Shown here: piece after piece, positions 1 through 6,723 of the stretch | Layout: every line of letters starts with the position of its first letter | How positions within the stretch are numbered: the stretch's first letter is position 1 | NCBI GenBank assembly: GCA_029977045.1 | Contig: JAPOLP010000040.1 | Coordinates: 1-15,222, forward strand | Direction of reading: 5' to 3' | DNA: 15,222 nt | Source: Planctomycetota bacterium | GTDB taxonomy: Bacteria > Planctomycetota > Planctomycetia > Planctomycetales > Planctomycetaceae | The notes under the pieces: model-generated | Told to the model about the DNA's origin: nothing | What the model saw: only the letters and a program-made list of their open reading frames with translations | The model's database searches: none | Made by a program: the position numbers and the translations under genes

Positions 1-34
1 AAACACTGCTTCCATCAGCAAGGAAGGATCAGAG

Positions 35-1372
35 ATGAAACGCTTTTTCGCGTTGTGTACAGCGGCTGCTCTCTCAGCGAGCAGCCTGACGTACGCACAG
101 GACTACTCGCCGGAGATCGTACAAACCGGCTGGAGCGACGCCATTCCGAAACCGGACATGTCGTCTCTGACGATGCCCAGAATGCCCCGCGTCTCCATGC
201 CCGACGTGTCGATGCCGAGCATTCCGAGACCGAGCATGCCTCAGGTTTCTATGCCGAAGTTCCCCCGTCCCAGCATGCCGCAGTTTTCGATGCCGAATCT
301 GCACATGCCCGAGGTCTCAATGCCGGACCTCCACATGCCGTCGTTCCGTCAGACGAGCCACACCTCGTGGGTCAGCAAGGTGACGGACGCCTGTGGGGAT
401 GCTTGCGGTGCCTGCGGCGATGCCGCCAAGGCCGCCTGCGGAGCCTGCTGTCCGAAGGACGACTGCTGCGAGCCACCGGAAATCTGGGAACACCAGCACC
501 GCATCTTCGGTGAGTTCCTCTATCTGTCACCGCGTGGTGTCGACACGTCCTACGCCACGGCATCGATGGGAACTTACGCGAACTCGAACCCGGTTGCTCC
601 TTCGCGAGTTGCCGACCCGGACTACTCGCCGGGCTTCAAGATCGGCGGAGCGTACGCTCTGGACTGCCTGAGCAGCGTCGTCGGCACCTACTGGTGGTAC
701 TCGTCAGACACGAACGACGCGGACACGCTGCCGGGTGGCAATCAGACGTTCTTCCGTCCGGAAACGCTGCGGGTTGAGCCGAACGTGCAGTTCGGAACCG
801 TGCTCGACACGTCCGCCCGGTACGACATCGACTTCCAGATGGCTGACCTCGAACACCGCAAAGTTCTGTGCGGCGACGAGTGCCACGTCATCAATCGCGT
901 CATCGGTGTTCGCTACGCCAACCTCGAACAGGACTTCCGAGCCCAGTACCAGGGCAACGACACGATTACGGTCGACAGCGAAATCGACTTCGCTGGCGTT
1001 GGCCCGCGATTCGGTCTGGCTGGCGAATGGCTCAACAGCCGCGGCTTCTACACCTACGGTGAAGGCTACGTGAACGTCCTCGCCGGACGGTTCACGGCTG
1101 ACTACAACCAGATGACCAACCAGGTCATCCAGGAAGCACGAGCTGGCATCGCGGATGACCGCTTCGTGACGCAGCTCGAACTGGAACTGGGCCTCGGCTG
1201 GCGAAGCCGCTGCGGCAACATCCATCTGCGAGCCGGCTATTACATGAACCACTGGTTCAACGCGATCACGACGCCCGGCTTCATCGACGGAGTTCAGGCG
1301 AACCGGATCGATGACCTGAGCGATACGCTGAGCTTTGACGGTCTCACCGCGCGGGCTGAGGTGCGGTTCTGA
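35..1372 (+). CDS. Outer-membrane beta-barrel protein (Lpg1974/porin-like) with Met-Pro pentad repeat
   Basis: 445 residues. A signal peptide (charged KR, hydrophobic stretch, cleavage likely after TYA at 21) implies export. Residues 47-102 hold eleven Met-Pro pairs, mostly five residues apart in a pattern like SMPxV, interrupted twice by IPRP or FPRP steps. Residues 120-145 carry eight cysteines (120, 124, 127, 135, 138, 139, 144, 145). From about 155 the protein alternates aromatic and polar residues as a beta-barrel does (GEFLYLSPRG, GTYWWYSS, IGVRYANLEQDF, GEGYVNVLAG) and ends in Phe (AEVRF), the usual outer-membrane barrel terminus. The barrel resembles the Lpg1974-type outer-membrane proteins common in planctomycetes; that name rests on memory of the family, and BBP7-like barrels are the alternative. 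AGGAAGG about 8 bases upstream supports the start. It is monocistronic, with a terminator just downstream. Confidence 0.75.
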   Translation: MKRFFALCTAAALSASSLTYAQDYSPEIVQTGWSDAIPKPDMSSLTMPRMPRVSMPDVSMPSIPRPSMPQVSMPKFPRPSMPQFSMPNLHMPEVSMPDLHMPSFRQTSHTSWVSKVTDACGDACGACGDAAKAACGACCPKDDCCEPPEIWEHQHRIFGEFLYLSPRGVDTSYATASMGTYANSNPVAPSRVADPDYSPGFKIGGAYALDCLSSVVGTYWWYSSDTNDADTLPGGNQTFFRPETLRVEPNVQFGTVLDTSARYDIDFQMADLEHRKVLCGDECHVINRVIGVRYANLEQDFRAQYQGNDTITVDSEIDFAGVGPRFGLAGEWLNSRGFYTYGEGYVNVLAGRFTADYNQMTNQVIQEARAGIADDRFVTQLELELGLGWRSRCGNIHLRAGYYMNHWFNAITTPGFIDGVQANRIDDLSDTLSFDGLTARAEVRF

Positions 1373-1404
1373 GTGACTGATCACTGCTCACTGATGGAAG
1401 CAGG

Positions 1405-1438
1405 AAGGGCGGCAGTTTTCGGACTGCCGCCCTTTTTT
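1405..1438 (+). terminator. Rho-independent terminator after the barrel gene
   Basis: A perfect 12-bp stem (1405-1416 with 1423-1434, AAGGGCGGCAGT against its complement), a 6-base loop TTTCGG and a T-run at 1433-1438. It lies 32 bases after the TGA of the barrel gene and would stop its transcript. On the other strand the A-rich side at 1405-1406 is too short to act as a good terminator for the converging cyclase gene. Confidence 0.92.
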
Positions 1439-1512
1439 CGTGCGCACGGAATCCATGTCAGACCAGGACGGCTGCACGTTCAGTTCAGCAAGAGGCAATT
1501 CCGGTGAATGCG

Positions 1513-2946
1513 TCAGGCATGGCCGACCAGTTCCCAACTGGAAACGACTGGGACGGGTTCTTCGACAATCTCGCGGGCCGCATCCGAATGAGTCACGCAG
1601 TCCCGCCCGGATTTTTTGGATCGATAGAGCGCCATGTCCGCCTGCATGACCAGCGAAGCTTCGTGCGGAATGTCGGCTGACCGGGTCGCTGCTCCGATGC
1701 TGACCGTAATCTGCCGGTGAGGCCACACGGCATCTCTAATCGCTTCTCGAAAGCGTTCGCCCGCGATGACTGCGTTAGATTCATCCGTTTCCGGCATCAG
1801 GACTGCGAATTCCTCGCCGCCGATCCTCACGACGAAGTCCGTCGCACGAGCGGTCTTCTCCAGCAGTCGTGCCACTCGTTGCAGAGCGGCATCTCCAGCC
1901 GGATGACCAAACTGATCGTTGAACTGCTTGAAATGGTCTACATCAATAATCAACAGCGACAGTGGCCTCTCCGTCCGCTGAAACCGCGAGATTTCCTCGT
2001 CGAGCCTCGTGTCGAACGACCTTCGGTTATGCAGCCCTGTCAGGCTATCCAGCGTCGCCAGTTGTTCCAGTTGCCGTCGCGATTCACCCTGCTCCATTGT
2101 CATGGAAGCCAGAGTCAGGCTGATGACAATCGCAACGGCGAGGTATCCCTGTGTCAGCACGACCTGATGGACGACGGGGAAATCCTGGACAAACGGCCCG
2201 AAGCCGTTGGCGGTATTCCAGACAGTAATCCCGGCCAGAACGATCGTCGACAGTGTGGCTCCACAGATTCGCAGCCGAATCGATGCCCACATCAGAAACG
2301 GGAGCGCTGTGTAGACAAGCGGTTCGGAATTGAAGCGGAAAACGTAAACACTGAGTGCCGTCAGGCCACTGATGACGATCGATGCTTCCGCAGCTCTGAA
2401 CTTAAGCCCCGGTTCGCGCCACGGCTTGCAGACAATCAGGTTCGTGACGGGAGGGGCCACCAGCAGAATTCCCATGACTCCACTGAACCACCACACCCGC
2501 CAGGCATCACCGTAAGGAACGTTGAACGCGGCACTTACGACTCCGGCACCGACTGTTGCCCCCACCAGCGTCCCGGACGCCAGCGCAGCGAAGATGAAGC
2601 GGACGGCATGCTTCAGGCGGGTAATCGCAAACGGAGATCCCAGAACGCGTTGAAGGACCAGTGCCCCAACGATCGCTTCCGCGGTGTTGGCCAGCCAGAA
2701 CCCGATCGCCACCGGCAGAGTCTTGCCATGAAAGACGACGTCTGAAACCGCGTTCCCGACCAGTGCCGCGAAGATGAGGAACTGCCAGCGGTTGCGAGGA
2801 GCAAGCAGTAACGCCGCGAGAAACAGGCCACTGGGCGGCCAGATTGAGGCGAACTCTCCCGGAAACGACAGCGCGTGGCCAAGCTCTGCGGCGGCGAAAT
2901 ACACGCAGCCAAACAGGACAACAATGGCCATCTCTCGATACTTCAT
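1513..2946 (-). CDS. MASE1-GGDEF membrane diguanylate cyclase
   Basis: 477 residues. The N-terminal part (about 8-285) is strongly hydrophobic with repeated membrane helices and the WPPSG motif typical of MASE1 sensory domains. A short charged linker (EQGESRRQLEQLATLDSLTG) leads to a GGDEF domain, about 298-455. The signature is GGEEF at 376-380, a catalytically competent variant. RATD at 367-370 lies exactly five residues before it, matching the RxxD allosteric inhibition site. The expected product is cyclic di-GMP made from two GTP, under control of an unknown membrane signal and with product feedback. No EAL or receiver domain is present. No convincing ribosome-binding site precedes the ATG at 2946; Met6 is another possible start. 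It converges on the barrel gene and stands alone. Family assignment is firm, signal unknown. Confidence 0.93.
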   Translation of the reverse strand: MKYREMAIVVLFGCVYFAAAELGHALSFPGEFASIWPPSGLFLAALLLAPRNRWQFLIFAALVGNAVSDVVFHGKTLPVAIGFWLANTAEAIVGALVLQRVLGSPFAITRLKHAVRFIFAALASGTLVGATVGAGVVSAAFNVPYGDAWRVWWFSGVMGILLVAPPVTNLIVCKPWREPGLKFRAAEASIVISGLTALSVYVFRFNSEPLVYTALPFLMWASIRLRICGATLSTIVLAGITVWNTANGFGPFVQDFPVVHQVVLTQGYLAVAIVISLTLASMTMEQGESRRQLEQLATLDSLTGLHNRRSFDTRLDEEISRFQRTERPLSLLIIDVDHFKQFNDQFGHPAGDAALQRVARLLEKTARATDFVVRIGGEEFAVLMPETDESNAVIAGERFREAIRDAVWPHRQITVSIGAATRSADIPHEASLVMQADMALYRSKKSGRDCVTHSDAAREIVEEPVPVVSSWELVGHA

Positions 2947-3422
2947 CCCGACGAGAACACTCGAATACCTGGGAACAGAGAATTGCGATTCGACTGGCCC
3001 GGAGTCTCAATCAGCAGCTGAAAGGACCCTATCCCGATCGGCCCTCGATGCGTTTCCGATCAGAATCCGGAGGTGTTTTCCAAAATCGCGTTATATCGAC
3101 GGTGGCAGCTGTGAGGATTCAGGAGGTCAGGCCTGCGCGGCAGCAGCCTCCTGTGTGGGCGTTGCCCAACACCGTCCAGATTCGTGGCCATTCACACGCC
3201 AGCAACCCGTCAAAACAGACGCACGAGGTTCGATAAACGAAGTACAGCGATAACTGACGGGCGGCTCGTTGACCGTTTCATGGCCGCCGCATATACAGCT
3301 TTTCTTGCCGGTATCGTCTCAGAGACCGCTCGTCGGGCTGCGGACCGTGCGAACCGCCCCCTGCTCTTCTTCGTCGTCAGGTCAGATTCACGACTCCTGG
3401 CCACACTCCCTCAGGACCTCAA
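2947..3422. other. 476-base intergenic gap, no gene supported
   Basis: This gap separates the 5' ends of the cyclase (-) and serC (+), so both promoters should lie here. Open frames across it have no recognisable protein features and look like chance. The one structure I see is an imperfect hairpin at 3120-3153: CAGGAGG (3120-3126) pairs with CCTCCTG (3147-3153), with an inner CTGC/GCAG pair around a 3-base loop. It has no T-run, so it is not a terminator. A real short gene or small RNA cannot be excluded. Confidence 0.5.
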
Positions 3423-4502
3423 ATGACCACTCGCGTTTACAATTTTTCCGCCGGCCCCGCTGTCATGCCCGTCGAGGTGCTCGAAGAAGCTCGCGAGAAC
3501 CTGCTCTCGCTGGGCGATACCGGCATCGGGATCATGGAACACTCGCACCGCGGCAAGGCCTTCATGGCGGTCCGCGACGAGGCGGAAGCTCTGATCCGCG
3601 AGCTGGCGAGCATCCCGGACGACTACGAAGTGCTGTTTCTGCAGGGCGGAGCGTCGCTGCAGTTCGGCATGATCCCGATGAACTTCCTGTCGGAAGGCCA
3701 GACGGCGGACTACCTGATCACGGGAGCCTGGTCGAAGAAGGCCGCTTACGAGGCGAAGCTGTTCGGCAACGTCCACGTCGCGAGTACCAGCGACGACCGC
3801 AACTTCTGCTACATCCCGAAGCAGGCTCAGTTTTCGTCCTACCCGGCGTACATCCATTTCACGTCGAACAACACAATCTTCGGAACGCAGTACCATGCCG
3901 AGCCCGACGTTCCGCAGGATTCGGTCCTGATCTGCGACGCCAGCAGCGACATCTTCTGTCGCCCGGTAGACATCTCAAAGTACGCCATGATTTACGCCGG
4001 AGCCCAGAAGAACCTCGGCCCCAGCGGCCTGACGCTGGTCATCATGCGGAAGGACCTGGTCGCCGCCGGCAGCGAGTCACTGCCAGCGATGCTGCAGTAC
4101 CGGATCCACGCCGAGAATCAGTCGCTCTACAACACGCCGCCGACGCTCGCGATCTACCTCGTCGGTCGAGTCTGTGCCTGGTTGAAGGCGCAAGGCGGGC
4201 TGCCGGCTATCGAGCAGGCGAACCGCGCGAAAGCCGGCATCCTGTACGACTACCTGGATTCCAGCGAACTGTTCCGCGCAACCGCTGACCACGACAGCCG
4301 CTCGCTGATGAACGTGACGTTCGTCACCGGCGACGCCGACCGTGATGCCGAGTTCATCAAACAGGCCACCGCGGCCGGCTTCCACAACCTGAAGGGCCAC
4401 CGCAGCGTCGGCGGAATGCGGGCGAGTATTTACAACGCGTTTCCGGCAGAAGGCGTCGACGCTCTGGTCAGCTTCATGCGGGACTTCGAGGCGAAGGCGT
4501 AA
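3423..4502 (+). CDS. serC: Phosphoserine aminotransferase
   Basis: 359 residues, close to the usual length of about 360. SerC moves the amino group of glutamate to 3-phosphohydroxypyruvate to give 3-phosphoserine, the second step of serine synthesis, and can act on the analogous step of pyridoxal phosphate synthesis in some bacteria. It is a cytosolic fold-type I PLP enzyme. Visible marks: the N-terminal YNFSAGPAVMP, the phosphate-binding GGAS at 75-78, Trp103 in TGAWS (PLP stacking), DASSDIF around 172-178, and the PLP lysine K196 in AGAQKNLGPSG. HRSVGGMRASIYNA near the C-terminus is the conserved end of the family. AGGA at 3413-3416 sits six bases before the ATG. It has no serine-pathway neighbour here and is followed by a hairpin cluster. 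Nothing unusual in the protein. Confidence 0.97.
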   Translation: MTTRVYNFSAGPAVMPVEVLEEARENLLSLGDTGIGIMEHSHRGKAFMAVRDEAEALIRELASIPDDYEVLFLQGGASLQFGMIPMNFLSEGQTADYLITGAWSKKAAYEAKLFGNVHVASTSDDRNFCYIPKQAQFSSYPAYIHFTSNNTIFGTQYHAEPDVPQDSVLICDASSDIFCRPVDISKYAMIYAGAQKNLGPSGLTLVIMRKDLVAAGSESLPAMLQYRIHAENQSLYNTPPTLAIYLVGRVCAWLKAQGGLPAIEQANRAKAGILYDYLDSSELFRATADHDSRSLMNVTFVTGDADRDAEFIKQATAAGFHNLKGHRSVGGMRASIYNAFPAEGVDALVSFMRDFEAKA

Positions 4503-4514
4503 GCTGGTGGCTTG

Positions 4515-4551
4515 CAAGGTAGCGGAACGGCGTAAGCCGTCCGGCCTTGCG
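4515..4551. repeat. Hairpin A of an intergenic REP-like cluster
   Basis: Thirteen bases after the serC stop. GCAAGG (4515-4520) pairs with CCTTGC (4546-4551); inside it CGG and ACGGC pair with GCCGT and CCG around a GTAA loop, about 14 paired bases with a small internal loop and one bulged A. There is no T-run. It may slow transcription or protect the 3' end of the serC message. It is the first of three similar hairpins in the gap 4503-4727. Confidence 0.7.
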
Positions 4552-4607
4552 GGAATCAGACGGAACGGTCAGGCGGTTCGCGTCCAATGTTCCCCACGTC
4601 GCGGTAA

Positions 4608-4641
4608 ATCAGCCGGGACGCGTTAGCGTCCGGTTCCTGAT
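4608..4641. repeat. Hairpin B of an intergenic REP-like cluster
   Basis: A perfect core GGACGC (4616-4621), loop GTTA (4622-4625), GCGTCC (4626-4631), within an outer ATCAG (4608-4612) and CTGAT (4637-4641) pair. The layout, a GC-rich core with a four-base GTTA loop and an outer ATCAG stem, resembles small repeats I associate with planctomycete intergenic DNA. Genome-wide copies cannot be tested here. Confidence 0.65.
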
Positions 4642-4680
4642 CATCTGGAAAACCGCGAGCTAACGCTCGGCGGCTGATGA
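4641..4680. repeat. Hairpin C, inverted counterpart of hairpin B
   Basis: Core CGAGC (4656-4660), loop TAAC (4661-4664), GCTCG (4665-4669). CCG (4653-4655) and CGG (4671-4673) extend it, and TCATC (4641-4645) pairs with GATGA (4676-4680). The loop is the reverse complement of the GTTA loop of hairpin B, so B and C read as a head-to-head pair that abuts at 4641. Confidence 0.65.
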
Positions 4681-4727
4681 CAGCACGAAAACCATTGGAC
4701 TCGCGACGTTCCACTAAAAAATCGCGA

Positions 4728-5612
4728 TCAGTTCCCGAGGTGTAGCTTCAGGAACTCGACGATCAGCTTGCGACGGTCGCCCAGGTAGAACTCCTCGCCA
4801 CCGTGGCCGGAGCCTTCCAGAATGTGCAGCGTGATCGGCAGCCCGGCCTTCTGGTAGACCTCGACGATTCGCTCTGACTGATCGAGCAGGACTTTGTTGT
4901 CCTTGTCGCCGTGGAAGATCAGAAACGGCGGGGCGGCCTTCGTAACGTGAAACGCCGCCGCGGCCGCCCTCGCCAGTTCGACCTTCTGATCCGCTCCGCC
5001 GCCCAGCAGCAGATAAACAACCGAGCCTTCCTTATTCGCACGGATCGGCTGAGTCTTCGATCGCAGGACGAAATCTGTCGCGCCGTAAAAGTCGACGACC
5101 GCGTCGACTCGTGACGACTGGTCGAGATTCCCGCCAACGGTGCCTTCAAGGTCTTTGGCGTCGCCTGAAGTTCCCATCAGAGCGGCGAGATGCCCGCCGG
5201 CGCTGCTGCCCGCGACGGCGATTCGATCGGTTCTGTAGCCGAACTTCTCAGCGTTGGCCCGCAACCAGCGAACGGCGGCTTTGCAGTCGTAAATCTGAGC
5301 CGGAAAGGTCGCCTTGTCCGTCAGCCGGTACGAAATGCTCGCGACCGAGTAACCGTGTCCCGTCAGCCACGAAACCGGACAGTTGGCTTTGCTGCCGGAC
5401 CGCCAGCCGCCACCGTGGATCCAGACGAGAAGCTGCGACTCACCAGCGGCTGGCTGGTAAAGGTCGAGCTTGAGGCTGTGCCCGTCGACGTTCGCGAACT
5501 CGATGTCTTTCTGAACGCGAGGCTCGTCGGCAATCACGCTGCTGCAGGCCGCGACGGTCATCGCCAGAGCAAGGAAGGCAGACAGAGAGGGAGTCAGTTT
5601 TCGGGAGATCAT
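4728..5612 (-). CDS. Exported alpha/beta hydrolase (BD-FAE-like esterase), possible lipoprotein
   Basis: 294 residues. An N-terminal signal is clear; VAAC at 20-23 fits a loose lipobox with Cys23 as lipidation site, while cleavage after VIA at 28 is the other option. The body is an alpha/beta hydrolase: oxyanion-hole motif HGGGW at 66-70, nucleophile Ser137 in GSSAG (135-139), probable acid Asp238 in HGDKDNKV, and His270 in GSGHGG. This matches the esterase/lipase group related to BD-FAE and carbohydrate esterases; the substrate cannot be told from sequence. AAGGA at 5622-5626, nine bases upstream, supports the start. It is transcribed away from a clear paralogue starting at 5768, with 155 bases shared between them. 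The enzyme class is firm, the lipoprotein call weak. Confidence 0.88.
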   Translation of the reverse strand: MISRKLTPSLSAFLALAMTVAACSSVIADEPRVQKDIEFANVDGHSLKLDLYQPAAGESQLLVWIHGGGWRSGSKANCPVSWLTGHGYSVASISYRLTDKATFPAQIYDCKAAVRWLRANAEKFGYRTDRIAVAGSSAGGHLAALMGTSGDAKDLEGTVGGNLDQSSRVDAVVDFYGATDFVLRSKTQPIRANKEGSVVYLLLGGGADQKVELARAAAAAFHVTKAAPPFLIFHGDKDNKVLLDQSERIVEVYQKAGLPITLHILEGSGHGGEEFYLGDRRKLIVEFLKLHLGN

Positions 5613-5727
5613 GGCGGAACGTCCTTCCGGGCTTCGCCCTCGGTTGTTTCTTATGCTCGAATGTTTCTGACGCGGCAGAGCGATAGGATTCTGGCAGGAG
5701 CCGGGCGGACTTTACACCGCTCCACTA

Positions 5728-5761
5728 TGGCTCCTGGAAACTCACCAACCACCTGGAGCCA
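5728..5761 (+). promoter_or_regulatory. Inverted repeat covering the ribosome-binding site of the second hydrolase
   Basis: TGGCTCC (5728-5734) is the exact complement of GGAGCCA (5755-5761); one T-T mismatch further in, GG (5736-5737) can pair with CC (5752-5753). The second arm contains the GGAG ribosome-binding site. If the transcript starts upstream of 5728, the hairpin would hide that site and lower translation. Seen directly; the regulatory role is inference. Confidence 0.45.
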
Positions 5762-5767
5762 CCGACC

Positions 5768-6646
5768 ATGACTGCTCGCTTCTCGCTGACAAGTTTGCTC
5801 TGCCTGTCCCTGCTCGTCGCCGCCTGGTCAAACGTCAGTGCCCAGGACCCGACGCACCGTGACGTCGCCTATGACGATGATCATCCGTCGCAGTGCGTCG
5901 ACGTGTATCTCGCGAAGTCGGATAAGCCGGTTCCGGCAATGATCTTCATCCACGGCGGCGGTTGGCGAGCGGGCTCGAAGGCGCACTTGCCAGGCTGGCT
6001 GAAGCGTTTTGTGGCAGCTGGCGAGCTGTCCGTCGTTTCGGTCGAGTACCGATTTACGAACGTGAAAACTCACCCTGCTCAGGTCAACGACTGCCTGCGA
6101 GCAGTGCAGTTCGTCCGCCACAACGCCGCGAAATGGAACATCGACCCGAAGCGTCTGGGCGTGACCGGCGGTTCGGCGGGGGGGCACCTCTCGGCCTACG
6201 TCGCCGTACATGACGACGCGGCGAAGGCGGACTCGAAAGATCCGGTCGAGCAGCAGTCGTCTCGAGTCGCCTGTGCTGTCCCGTTTGCCGGCCCGACCGA
6301 CTGGTCACTGCTCAGCGCGATCGATCATAGGCATCCCGCCTATCGGCAGCTGATCGGCTACGAACCGGGCACTCCCGCCGAAAAGCTCTCCGACGAGCTG
6401 AAGAAGGACGTCTCTCCGATCACCTTCGCAAGCAAGGACGACCCGCCAATGATGCAGGTCCACGGCGACGCAGATGACATCGTGCCGATCGAGCACGCTC
6501 GGAATCTGCACGCGAAACTGCAGAGCGTCGGAGCCACCTCAGAGCTGGTCGTCATTCCCGGAGCGAACCACGGAGTCGCCGGCGCGGGAGACGCGGTCAC
6601 CGACCAGGCAACGGCTTTCGTCCGCAAGTACATGCTGACGCCGTAG
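5768..6646 (+). CDS. Secreted alpha/beta hydrolase (BD-FAE-like), paralogue of the divergent neighbour
   Basis: 292 residues with a classical signal peptide cut after VSA at 25. Catalytic features: HGGGW at 62-66, nucleophile Ser136 in GGSAG (134-138), Asp236 in HGDADDIVP and His268 in GANHG, a complete triad for a periplasmic or surface esterase. The segment around the oxyanion hole, HGGGWRxGSKA, is shared with the neighbour at 4728-5612, as are SxxYRxT and the spacing of the triad, so the two are likely an old duplication in inverted orientation that has since diverged. Substrate unknown; acetylated polysaccharide is a reasonable guess from the family. GGAG at 5755-5758 is the ribosome-binding site, nine bases before the ATG, and it lies inside an inverted repeat (5728-5761). 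Confidence 0.88.
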   Translation: MTARFSLTSLLCLSLLVAAWSNVSAQDPTHRDVAYDDDHPSQCVDVYLAKSDKPVPAMIFIHGGGWRAGSKAHLPGWLKRFVAAGELSVVSVEYRFTNVKTHPAQVNDCLRAVQFVRHNAAKWNIDPKRLGVTGGSAGGHLSAYVAVHDDAAKADSKDPVEQQSSRVACAVPFAGPTDWSLLSAIDHRHPAYRQLIGYEPGTPAEKLSDELKKDVSPITFASKDDPPMMQVHGDADDIVPIEHARNLHAKLQSVGATSELVVIPGANHGVAGAGDAVTDQATAFVRKYMLTP

Positions 6647-6723
6647 GACAGCATCCCCCTTACTTGCGAGCTGGCCAGACAGTATTTCTACCTGGCAACT
6701 TTTCAGCCCCGAAGCGTCGGCAG

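Noticed and set aside
1717..2745. A 342-codon plus-strand open frame
   Set aside because: It is antisense to the GGDEF cyclase, whose motifs are unmistakable; the product is low in hydrophobic residues and lacks any recognisable domain.
3269..4288. A 339-codon plus-strand frame overlapping serC
   Set aside because: It is an out-of-frame shadow of serC, rich in Arg and Pro as expected for a shifted GC-rich gene.
4515..4680. CRISPR array
   Set aside because: The three units are unequal hairpins without identical direct repeats or constant spacers.
6674..6700. Terminator of the second hydrolase (GCCAG/CTGGC followed by a few T)
   Set aside because: The stem is only 5 bp with a 13-base loop and the T-run is four bases long, too weak to call.
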